From Dysidea avara (lineage: Eukaryota; Porifera; Demospongiae; Dictyoceratida; Dysideidae), in contig NC_089272.1 of the NCBI RefSeq assembly GCF_963678975.1, positions 45,962,032 to 46,026,031 on the forward strand: a DNA stretch of 64,000 bases, read 5' to 3'. Below are positions 28,746-38,860 of this stretch, in pieces. The notes under the pieces were generated by a model that was not told where the DNA came from, did no database searches, and saw only the letters and a program-made list of their open reading frames with translations. Numbering within the stretch: the stretch's first letter is position 1; each line of letters begins with the position of its first letter. Made by a program: the position numbers and the translations under genes.

Positions 28746-31640
28746 TATACTCGGACACTCGTTCTCATAAACTGCTGGACAGAATCCTACGAAAATTGGT
28801 GTGGAGATACCTTGCATATAGCCCAACTATATCTCCAATTTTGAGCCAAAACTCTTGTTTGATTGTTGTGCTAGACCACATCAAAGTCGTTGCTCAAAAT
28901 CATATATTCTCGGACAAAATTTAAGTATTATTATTATTATTATTATCTAGGCCCGGGGCACATATAACCAAGTACAACTACCAACGGGGCAATCTATAAA
29001 TGGGGAAATCTACAAATTGGGCATGTACAACAGTGCATGACCAGCGCAGTGAATAGTGATAGTCACAGGTTTAATGATAAAATAACTATGTTGCAAAAAA
29101 TTAAATTCTTGCAGGCTACATAAGTACAAGTATAAGAAAAATTAGGACTACACTGTAGAGTAGGAACAATGTACATGTAGATGTGTATATGCAAGTAGTC
29201 AGCAAATTTTTGCTGATTAGTTAAAAGTATAACACACCACATATTGCTAAACTGCATGTACTCACTTAGAAGTTTATCAAGTTGTCTAGCTTAACACAAG
29301 GTTCACTCGCTAACTATATTTACATGGTATTACATGTATAGCTATATTATGTGGTTTGCTTGACACATCATGTGAAGAAACACAAAGAAAGTCACAAAGG
29401 AAAGAATGCTACCAGTCCGGATATGATGAAACAAACAAGAGAAGTATGCTTGACTCTATCCAACCAATACTGCCATGTCGTTATGAAGAAAAATCAAGGC
29501 AAGTTTTTGGGTGATGTTTTATCACCAGCCGCGCCCACCCTGTCATCATCTTTACTATGCAGTACTATTGTACTGTATGATAAATGTGCCCTTGGGATGG
29601 TGCTACTGATGGATGCAAGTTTTCATACTCAATGGAGGATTTTAATAGTGTTGTATATGGTGACTGTTTTATTAGAGTATTTGACAAGACTACAAAATCT
29701 TGTGTACATAATTAGTGTGTGTCTGTCTGTCTGTGGGGAGGGACGGAGACTGTCGGTTGAGTGGTTTCCACAGCCTCAGCCTGTGCATGGAGCTAAGGTC
29801 CATTGGAGAGACAAGGCGAGGCAGGAGCCATAAGGACCTGATTCAAGAGATTCAGTACTGCCTTGCCAAAGACAGGAACATGTAGAGAGATGTGTGCCAG
29901 AAGGTGCAGAACACTACTCTTTCTGCACAGGAACTTGTCACCATGAATTTCAAAGTAGACAGGGTATTGCCAGACAAGTATTAAATGACATGTCCACAAG
30001 GGAGGAAGAGGTAGCCATGGTTTGGTTCACTACCAATAGTGTGAGGCATCGTCCAGTGGATGGCTTCACTTTAATGGTCAATGGTGTGTGTATGTGTGTG
30101 TGTGTGTGAAAGGAAAGTGGCATGTGCCCTGTACCCCCTCCCACCACTGTCAATAGCATTGTAACCTTTCGCTTTTGATACATGCACTATATATGTGGAA
30201 ATTTGATGTTTAATAACATATAAAATATTATAGTATTGTCAATACAGTACGTACACATTGTGTGCTTTGACTTCAAGTTCGGTGACACCAAACTAACTAA
30301 GAGCAGCCATACAAGGTTAATTTGACAGTATGTTTGTGGTTACGCACAACAAATGCAGAAACCCAGACCATACTGAAAAATCTCAGTGGACTAACTTATG
30401 TACGTACATTGTTTCAAAAGTGGCAGAATGGATCAGATAAAGCATAATACAATTGTAAAAGGAGACTACTGCAATTCATGGAACGTATGCAGTGGCCAAA
30501 ATGAATGATGATTTTAGATTATGTGGCAGTAGATTGGAAAACCAGTTACTGATGAGGAAGTTTAAACATTGTAATTGAGTGGACATCAGAGATACCCTTT
30601 CCACAGCAGTGTGAACATGAAAAAATCACAAAGTTCATGCAATGTACTTATTCCTAATAGAGCAATCACCAATATGTGGTCAGTACAATTTATTGCTTCA
30701 CACTATCAGAGAGTAGCTGGGAAAGAAATAACACTTATTTTGCTTAAATTATAGTACAGTTGCCATTATAGTAATTTTACCGGTCATGAGAACTGTGTGA
30801 AAAATCGAACACAATGACCATTAACATGAAGGGACACATGCACTTAGCAGGCGGACATTCAAGAGATCAATCTAAGAACTAATTGATGTGGCTCAACAAT
30901 ACTGCAATGACAGTCAAAACCCTTTACCTTATGATGTGTGGTGATAAACAAAAGCTAAATAGAGCCTATATACATTATTGAGGTAACTTTCAACTACTCT
31001 ATTAGCGTATCTTGATGTACTTGACATTAGTGCTGCCACAATATGTGACTAGATATAGCAAAATCAACCATATGGGTGCAAGAGCCAAAAATGAGAAAAC
31101 ACCAGCATGAAGTTGCTGCACTAGTATCGGGCTAACAATTTCCATATCAAACTCCTCTTCAACTTGTCAGGTCTGCTTGTGGTAGACTGTTTTCTGGCAG
31201 CCTGTATAACCATGCCAGATGTCTGTACAGGTTTGTGAACAGCAGGGAAGTGCTTTTGGGGGTTTATGTATACACTCTGGACAGACGATCAGTAAGCTGA
31301 ATGTGTGATGTATGTTTGTTTCGTGAGATTTCAGTCTATTCCTGCCTTTGATGGGCTGTTTTGTGGTCTGGTGCCTTCAATTACCATCCTCATCCATTTT
31401 GTAGTCTTTCTCTTACCCACCCTGCCACTCAGCCCCTTTTTGAGGACTCATGATATAGCAACACTGGTGAAAAATCTATCTAAAATGGTGGGAAACTCTA
31501 CAAGAGTTATCTTGGCCACCAGGTATTCTTAAATGTTATGAATTGCTCCATCTTTGTTGAAAAATCCATATGTGTAGTTGCCAAGGCTGGTGAGTAACAA
31601 TGCATTAAATTAATAAAATACATTTTTTCTCTGAATCATT
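28746..31640. other. No gene supported; scattered cassette units
   Basis: A (TTA)n run lies at about 28924-28947 and TATA/GT-rich stretches occur throughout. Single cassette units appear at 29660-29684, 30648-30670 (diverged) and 30993-31018 (minus strand). The longest open frame (29351-29833) contains one of these units and shows no domain. Nothing else was recognised. Confidence 0.45.
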
Positions 31641-32724
31641 ATAACATACCTGCTGGTTAGAGCTCGATATCTTCCGTCTTAGCTGAGATATTGCCGTTCA
31701 AAAATACATAGTCGCCCATACAAATTGTATAAACGTCCCCACACTACAGCGGCTGTTTTACATCTGTGACGTAATTTCGGATAAGGATCATTAGGATATC
31801 ACAACATTTTATTTCTACTAAATACATAACACCCAAGAAAATTTTAAGCTTTAGACCCTCTGAAATTGAATGTGAGACGGATTTCAGCAGTTTAATAGAA
31901 TAGCTACTACTGAATAATCTGATTTGCCTGACTGCTACATTAGCGTGACTGTTCTATTAGAGTATCTCGATCTTTTTCTCGATCTTTTTAGTTATGCTCG
32001 GACCTGGGCCTCGATTCCCGCTACGCCTCTGTCAGCCTGGTGCTACCTTTCAGTCCTACCCCTACTTAAATTACAGAAACTTACAACACTTCTAGCCAGT
32101 TTAGTTGTAAATCTTGGGCTCAGTTGTTTCACCCTTTCAATGCCGCTCAGCTGTAGCCATCCTTCTGGTCAAGCAACTAGTCTATCCCAAACACCAGCTT
32201 TCTATGTAGTATGACGGTACCAGTATGGTACTCTAGCCAACGGCGCTTCACCCTAATCCGTTGAGTTTGTCTTGAACAAGTTCAAAGTAGTATCTAACGC
32301 CAAGTTAAACGCGCAACGCATAGCTATGAACTGCATGGTTGCTATAAACTAAAACCGGTTCCGAACAGTTCTCAAACCGGTTATACAAGCTCAATGTTTA
32401 CTGTTGCACGTAGTGCACTGGTTGCCGTACACTCAAACCGGTTATACGAGTGGAATGTGTTGTAACTAACGCGTACTGCGTTTGAACTAGTTGCCAGGTA
32501 CTGAAGAGATGTTACTACGGATAGCGCTATATAGAAAACCTAACTTGGTAATAAAGAGTAGCAGAAACAAACCTGTCGTTTTATTTAATGTTCGGATATC
32601 GCTTCATCTAATACCGGTTAGTGTTCTGTTCTATGCCTTGTAGTTTTGTCTGTGAATTAATTATTTATGACGTCACGTTTGTATTATTCTTATTACTTGG
32701 TTATATAATTAATGGGTTATTATT
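31641..32724. other. No gene supported; MITE end and an LTR-like segment
   Basis: A cassette with two units and leader lies on the minus strand at 31928-31974. CTACGCCTCTG (32018-32028) resembles the right end of CAGGGGCGTAG-type MITEs. Further right, CTCAAACCGGTTATAC occurs at 32370 and 32436, 66 bp apart. A TATATAG box (32528) is followed by AATAAAG (32551), which is reminiscent of a solo LTR. I could not define its ends. Confidence 0.3.
31928..31974 (-). repeat. Recurrent cassette, leader plus two units
   Basis: Minus strand: leader AGATCGAGAT, unit with core CTCTAATAGAA, then a second diverged unit (CGCTAATGTAG). About 45 bp further right is a possible MITE end. Confidence 0.75.
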
Positions 32725-33182
32725 AGTATTATTATTATTTAAATGGGCTTGTAGATGCCAAGGCAAGCTAACTTGCCAGGCTAGGCCGCAGGCCTTTGAA
32801 GGTGCCCATATCTAGATTGCTTCCAAAAATTATCCAAGCGCAGCTTGAAGGTTGCAACTGTTGGTGCTGAAATGATAAAGTCAGGTAAGGAGTTCCATAG
32901 ATTGACTATTCTATTTGTAAAAAAGTTCTGCCTAACAAGTAATCTTGATCTTTCTTTAAAAAGCTTAAGAGAGTGGCCCCTGGTGGTAGCAGTATTTAAA
33001 GTAAAAAATGTAGATGGGTCCAAGTCATAATGTCGTTTAAGTATCTTATATGTTTCAATCATATCACCCCTTTGACGTCTGCAATACAGAGAATAGAGAT
33101 CCAGAATTTCAAGACGGCTTTCATAAGTCAAGTGGGCTAATCCGCGAAGGTGTTTAGTTGGGTCCGTGTACTTTTCCGCCAT
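32725..33182 (-). mobile_element. LINE 3' fragment (LINE H)
   Basis: A short LINE piece on the minus strand with an (AAT)n-type tail at 32725-32741. A strong hairpin GGCAAG/CTTGCC lies at 32762-32777, flanked by an outer GCC/GGC pair (32757-32759, 32779-32781). It is truncated at about 33182, immediately beside the 81-bp palindrome at 33187. Same family as the tail at 27672-27946. Confidence 0.7.
32781..33182 (-). CDS. LINE H ORF2, last 133 residues
   Basis: An intact open frame of 133 residues with no stop or shift. It contains the region C-terminal to the RT thumb: HLRGLAHLTYESRLEILDLY, MIETYKILKRHYDLDP, then NFFTNRIVNLWNSLP and SAPTVATFKLRLDNFW. No catalytic motif is included, so the protein would have no RT activity. 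The ATG at the start is internal to the ancestral ORF and just happens to lie at the truncation point. I see no evidence for domestication. Confidence 0.75.
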   Translation of the reverse strand: MAEKYTDPTKHLRGLAHLTYESRLEILDLYSLYCRRQRGDMIETYKILKRHYDLDPSTFFTLNTATTRGHSLKLFKERSRLLVRQNFFTNRIVNLWNSLPDFIISAPTVATFKLRLDNFWKQSRYGHLQRPAA

Positions 33183-33186
33183 CTAT

Positions 33187-33267
33187 AGTCTCTATAGCCA
33201 AACAGAAAGGTAATAGGCGCTTCGCGCGCGAAGCGCCTATTACCTTTCTGTTTTGGCTATAGAGACT
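33187..33267. repeat. Near-perfect 81-bp palindrome without spacer
   Basis: Arms 33187-33226 and 33227-33267 are complementary along their whole length except for one extra base in the right arm (AAAC versus GTTTT). The centre is CTTCGCGCGCGAAG. It could extrude as a cruciform. It could be a minimal foldback element or a product of template switching. Confidence 0.85.
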
Positions 33268-33272
33268 AAGGT

Positions 33273-33296
33273 AATTGGAATTCACGAATTCCAATT
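33273..33296. repeat. Second palindrome, 11-bp arms
   Basis: AATTGGAATTC and GAATTCCAATT around a two-base centre (AC), only 5 bp after the larger palindrome. Confidence 0.8.
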
Positions 33297-34415
33297 TCCA
33301 ATAATAATTTTGCTGGTTAATTTAGGTGTGGAACCGTGTTGCTGGAGTGTTTAAAGTCTGACAAATACGCTCAAGATATAGAGTGAGTTGATATTTGTGG
33401 CGGTTTTTATGTTTGCGCTGTAATGTCACGGAATTTATTAATTTGTTCTAAATAATGCCCGCCAATACTGGTGTATGATAACTGTCTTTAAGCCTTTCTC
33501 AAGCGGCAGGTCAATAGTAGCTAACAGCAATATCCTGGTATTACTAGTTAACCTGGTTGAATGGAAGAATGTGTGACCTTACTGACCTGCCTATCTGTTC
33601 AAAATGGCCATTGTTTGTGTGAAGTGTTAACTTATCAAACGTGAACGTGCCTTTTACGTTATTTAGCTATCCTTAGTGTTTGTAACTTTGGTGCCCTCAT
33701 CTTCACTTGTTTTTCCACCTTAGTTGTGCATGTTTGTCTGCATTATGCACCTATCATTGTCAAGCCCCCTTCCCCTCCCCCTCCCGGGCATAGGTGGAGA
33801 TTTGTGCATATTTTGTTGAAATTTAGTGCCCTACAGGTAGGGATTTTGTAATTGTAAATATTTTTCATGGAATCTTGAATAACATTAAAATCCGTCGTGT
33901 TTCGAACTTTTTGGCAGACCGTGGTGATTGTACTAGCAATTTTAAGCTTGTGTCCATTACATGAATGCTACACAAAGTCCCCACATTCTCCAAGGGTGGT
34001 GGGTGCATCAACATTGGGGCATTGTAAAAATAATATTTTGCCTGAGGGGTGAGTCTTGTACTATCTGTTGTGCAAATCCCTCCTATGCCGGGGGGGGGAT
34101 TGTGGCTTTTCATTGATACATTCATTAATTTTGTGAGTGTATATAGTGTGTGTGGTATGTGTATTGGTATTGGGGTTGGGGTTGTTTGTTGTTTGGAACT
34201 TTAACCTCTCTCTCTCTCTTTGAGGCCTGGACAGTCCTCTTGTGGGTTACTAGTCCTGCCCTAGGAGGATTTTCCTGTGTAGATTTGAATGCCTAAGTGG
34301 TCTTAAGAAGTGTTTGGCAATAGCTTGGCATTAATGTGTTTCACATGGCTGCCAGAGGCTATGGTTTGCGTTTTGCTTTCTAGCTGTGTGTGTATACTAA
34401 GTATGTGTGTGTGTG

Positions 34416-34454
<39 letters not shown>

Positions 34455-35080
34455 AAAGTTTGTGTATGTATCTGTGTCTGGAGGGCTTGTTTTTGTGTGT
34501 ACATGCATGTGTGTGTAGTGTATATAGGTAAGTGACTGTAACCAGGGGCGTAGGGGTAAGGGGGGTTGTAGGGCTCAGGCCTGTAAAATTTTGACTTCTG
34601 CAGAGTTTACAACACACAATTTAGTGTGGCAGGACAAAATGAGTGAGTAATAGTGTATGAACAGGACAGCAATTTATAAAGCTTACGTTCATCTCTCCGG
34701 GAAGGATTTATAGAGCCCTCTTGAAATTTGTTTAAAGATTGATATACTCTAATAGAGCAGTCACGTATACTCTAATAGAACATGTGGGAGTTTTTCAGAC
34801 ATTCTAACAATGCAAAGCCGGCTGAGCATGACCTTATACTGCTATAGATGTTGTGCAGTGTTTAAAGATGTAGAACTTCAGTAATTTATCACTTGGGCAT
34901 GCAATATAAATCCATGCTATGTATATTTGTAGTTATATGTTTTGATTGTAAGTTATTCCATTCGTATCAGCGAATGTTTCTAATATTTAAAATCCACAAT
35001 CAAAATTTTTAATTTATTGAATCTAAGGAGTAAAGACCTATTGTTGTGAGAATTCTGTTGTTGTGAGAATTCTATGCACT
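33297..35080. other. No gene supported; GT microsatellite and MITE fragments
   Basis: 33748-33795 resembles the left end of the MITE at 49442 (CACCTATCATTGTCAAGCCC). (GT)n is at 34403-34453. At 34543 the sequence CAGGGGCGTAGGGG looks like a left MITE terminus, and a cassette follows at 34737-34780 with two units, but no matching right terminus was found. No coding sequence was recognised. Confidence 0.45.
34737..34780 (+). repeat. Recurrent cassette, leader plus two units
   Basis: Leader AGATTGATAT (diverged), unit core CTCTAATAGAG, then CTCTAATAGAA. It lies about 190 bp right of the CAGGGGCGTAG terminus at 34543, again consistent with a hAT-like MITE context. Confidence 0.7.
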
Positions 35081-35082
35081 TA

Positions 35083-35521
35083 CCGTATTTCCTCATATAA
35101 AACCCGCATTCAATTAAACGCCTGTCTCGATTGGAAACCCTGGGGGAGGGGTTTCCAGCACCTTTGGAAAATACATGCCTGGTCTCAGAGGGCCAGGCTA
35201 TTACTTGAGTCTACTGTTATTGGCTTTAATTGTTCCCTTGTTGCTGCTGCTGCTGCTGCTGCTTCTTAGAGCCTTCTGATGGATGACGGTCTTGAGTGCA
35301 TGCAGATACAACTATTTTCCAATCATTTAAAGCCTTGACTATAGTCAACACACTTTATCACTGTTTTCTATGCAGTAATCCCGTTCTACCACCACCCTAA
35401 TTTGATTAAACACTGGGCGTCAATTGGGCCAATCTCAATTAAAAGCCCTATTCACTTACAGGCCAGGTCAAAAATGCTGGGAAGGAAATAAAAGCCCGGG
35501 CTTTTATATGAGGAAATACGG
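35083..35521. mobile_element. TA-flanked MITE, 439 bp
   Basis: The inverted ends CCGTATTTCCTCATATAAAA and TTTTATATGAGGAAATACGG match over 20 bases, and TA flanks both sides (35081-35082, 35522-35523). The TA duplication fits a Tc1/mariner-type origin. It contains a (CTG)n run near 35242-35262 and no credible gene. Confidence 0.8.
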
Positions 35522-35900
35522 TACTTGTTGACATACTCTTTGATGTAGACAGTAAAGTGAATGTAAACAGCAGCAAAGTAGTAGTTTTATCACTGTAATC
35601 AACCTCAGACCTGGCACGCTAACCATCACATACAGTGTTGATGGCTTCACATGCACCTGACTGTAGACAACAGGCTGTTAGCTAAGCATAGACAATAGCA
35701 AAGTGCATGTTAACCACTTGAACGCATGTCATGTCCTATACTATTTTTAGCTGCACATGACCTAGTGATATAAATATATGCATTTTATAGGATTCGAAAG
35801 TTATCAATTTGTATTCGAATGCTTCCAAATGAGCAAACATTTAAGTCCCTCAGCTGCCCTTATTCTGGTAACTCAATACTGCTGCTGGAACCCAATGGTT

Positions 35901-36542
35901 ACCATATAGTAAAAAACTTTAGCAGTAAGAAACCTGGGCGAATTTGGCGAATAGCGTTCAATTCGCCAAAGTTTTTTTGCCAATTATTTTAGACGATCAC
36001 ACGAGCACATTGTAACTAGAACTTGAGATGAAGGTCAGCTTGTACCACCATGCAATAAAGATTGAGCTGACTTTGGAGATCTTCTTAGGAATGTGTCACA
36101 CAGTTGTAAGCACTCCTTGGGATAGCATTTCCAACCGGCTTCCCATGTGCTCGCACGTCAGCTAGTTCATCGTCTCTCAATGGATTTGGCCAGATATTCT
36201 GATATACGTGATAACCTCTGCTACTGGAGTTCACTGAAAAAGTAAATACAGTCGCTCTCGGCATCACAGGAGATAGCGAAGCACGCGTTAGCTAGCACGT
36301 CGTTAGATCAGTAGCTACAAAAGTACTGCTACAACAACAACGCTAGCTACCTATACACTTACTACACTACTTATTACTGATGAGTCGACACCTTGTTGTT
36401 ATCCTTACGTAGTGTACAGTAAAAACCTTGGCAGTAAAAACTTTGGCAAATATTATTTCAATTGCCAAAGTTTCTTTCGCAAATTTTTTCAACGAGGGGT
36501 TTCCTCACACTTTTTTACCGCCAAAATTTTTTACTACATGGT
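35901..36542. mobile_element. TIR MITE with internal inverted repeats
   Basis: ACCATATAGTAAAAAA at the left end faces TTTTTTACTACATGGT at the right. Inside, TTTGGCGAA and TTCGCCAAA (about 35949-35976) form a perfect stem; near the right end AACTTTGGCAA pairs with TTGCCAAAGTT (about 36448-36472). A second copy of the terminal motif (AGTAAAAACCTTGGCAGTAA, 36418) suggests a dimeric or chimeric element. The 60-residue frame inside is not a gene. Confidence 0.6.
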
Positions 36543-38260
36543 GTGCCCCTGGTAACCATATACAATAGCATCTGGAGGCTTTACTTTTGTTTGTATGTTT
36601 GTGCGTAAGGAGTGTACAGGTTACATATTTATAGTGATGATATAGTAGGTGTATCTGTGCCTACAGTATGATGCATGCTAACTACTTGTAGTGTGTCACT
36701 TTTTGCAGCTATTTACTTGTTGTGTTGGACAAGTTTTTGGAATGAGATTTAAGACTGTCGTACCTGATCAAAACTATGAATGACCAAACTAATAGTGTAC
36801 TCACTCCAGACTAACTACATATCATAGACCACTTACAGGACAATGGTATGTTTCTGAATATTGCAGAGAGTGTGATAAACAAAGTTTGTTTTCAGGATTA
36901 CCAGCATTTACCAGCTACGTACTCAACCAAGGCTCATTGAGACTAACCACACGCATAAAGGAGTGTCATTTAGGGGTGAGTAGTGGACTAGCTGTGATTG
37001 ACTGTGTTTATTTTTGTCCTTCAGAGTGGTATAAAGATTGTCTACTAGTAACATAATTGCCTCAGAAGAAAGGCGAACGCCCGCAAGAATGACGTTTTGC
37101 TGGAGATGTATTGATTGATATTTTTTACAATTGTTTAAATATTTTAATGTTAAAAGTACTGCTGCTGTATCAGCCATAGTGGAACTGTTTACTAGTGATT
37201 CAATTAATTTAGTTACCACCAAACATAGTCTGTGAATTAGCTGCAGTGCATTCTAATTTTTTTTTTTTGGAGTGGCAATCTTTATTCTTTACGTGAGTCC
37301 TACCAGCTGTGAGTAATCAACCTGATATTACAGCTAACTGCTTATTATATGGCACTCAAATAATTGAGGGTTTTAATATTAGCATAATTGTGGGCTTGCC
37401 ATTGGAGCTGTAGCAATTGCATTATTGATGCTAAACAACTTTTGTATAGCTAAAGTAATGCATGAAGACTGGATGAGGATTTTTATATTATTCACGGCAC
37501 AATTTACATAACACACATACTAGAAGGGGGCCAAGAACTCCTTGATGTATGTATGTATGTGTAAGGTATTTGGAAGAGTCACGTCTGTGGCATAAACATA
37601 AAAATTTGACAGTTAATTTCACTCAGTGCATGGTGTTGTAGAGCAAGGGTCCTCATGCATATGCATTGCTATAATTGTGTTGGTGTTATATAAGTGACTG
37701 CTTTATTAGAGTAGAAGACTCCAAGTTGACTGCTTTATTAGAGTAAGTATATAGCCAGCTGCTGTATTCAAGTATCTTATTGTTTCTTTGCTTGCACTGT
37801 TTCAGTGGTGTATCCAAAAGATTGTTGCATCACAGTACAAGAAAACTTATTAACTTGTACCATTCAATTATTCCTAGAACTCACCCAATTATAACTGCTA
37901 CCTATAATAGCTATATGCATGCTAGTATTTAAGGTAAAACCTCTTGGAACCATTCTTCAGAACTTTCAAGCATAACTATCGGTAGGGAAACAAACGACAT
38001 GAATGATATCTCGATTGATGATGTTTCATCTTTCTCTTTGATCTGTAACAAACATTATCGAACATTGCTAATCTATTACATTTGAAATACAAACATCTGA
38101 GTTGTTTATAGGTCATCAAGTTCTGATGTGGCCAGAAAATTATAATCATCTAGGCTCCAGGATGAAGTTTGCACTGACTGGAAAAGGAGGTTATTAGTCC
38201 TGACTTTCCCCAAATTTACTATGATCAGTACGTGGTGATCATGGTGAAGTGGATATAACA
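36543..38260. other. No gene supported; cassette units at 37693-37779
   Basis: Contains three minus-strand cassette units, the first two with core CTCTAATAAAG, within 37693-37779. A 99-residue minus-strand frame (37222-36923) has no recognisable domain. A T run lies at 37258-37268. Confidence 0.45.
37693..37779 (-). repeat. Recurrent cassette units (decayed)
   Basis: Reading the plus strand: GTGACTGCTTTATTAGAG at 37693, TGACTGCTTTATTAGAG at 37727, and a weaker third unit near 37758. Same unit, minus orientation, no clear leader. Confidence 0.65.
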
Positions 38261-38860
38261 TGTGTTCTGTTGATGATGACTTTTATTATGAAAATGATAT
38301 GACCGGCACAAAATTCATGGATCCTATTGGCAAAAGTGATCATGTTGCACTGATGTCTGTGAAGTATGAAAGTGAGTGTGTTATCCAGGCGGTTTGATAC
38401 ATTTATGATAGTGGTGACTAGGACTCATTATGACCGAATTATGCAACATCTACTGAGAAAATGAGTTTGCTGGCCTAGACATCAACACCAAGTGAAACAT
38501 GTTTCATAACAAAGTTTGTTAACAAGTGTGCATCATTTTCTAACATGTCTTTTTGCCCTCCATTGCTTACCAGAGAACTATAGCAGACAGTTAAAGCTAA
38601 GCATATTATAATCAAGGATTGAATACAAAATAACTAGGCATACTTCTGATTACCAATGATATAGTTATGCTTTACAACATGATTTTTGTCACAACACTTC
38701 TCAGAAATGTAAGATTTGAAAGGAGGGCGACTAACTTTGTTTCTATACTCACAATTCTGAGTTAAGATAAAGCTTGGCATTGGTGTGCTGGAGACAGAAG
38801 ATGGTACAACTAATGATGGTGAAGTAACTACTATTCTTAATGCTACTTTTGTACAGTGTC
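38260..38860 (+). pseudogene. Ancient LINE relic: endonuclease end, linker and pre-RT segment
   Basis: Three separated stretches translate, in order, to parts of a LINE ORF2. IGKSDHVALMSVKYES (about 38318) resembles the SDH box that ends the endonuclease. PPLLTRELWQTVKAKH (about 38554) resembles the linker, and IGVLETEDGTTNDGEV followed by ILNATF (about 38778) resembles the segment before RT. Many stops and frameshifts lie between. Each match is weak alone; the order and spacing make the call reasonable. Confidence 0.45.

Noticed and set aside
29351-29833. Longest non-LINE open frame (160 residues)
   Set aside because: No ATG at its start, no domain, and it contains a copy of the dispersed cassette unit; composition is like the surrounding non-coding DNA.
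33187-33267. Rho-independent terminator
   Set aside because: The window is eukaryotic, and the palindrome is far too long and lacks a following T run.
36923-37222. 99-residue minus-strand frame
   Set aside because: No recognisable domain or splice context; could be chance in AT-rich DNA.
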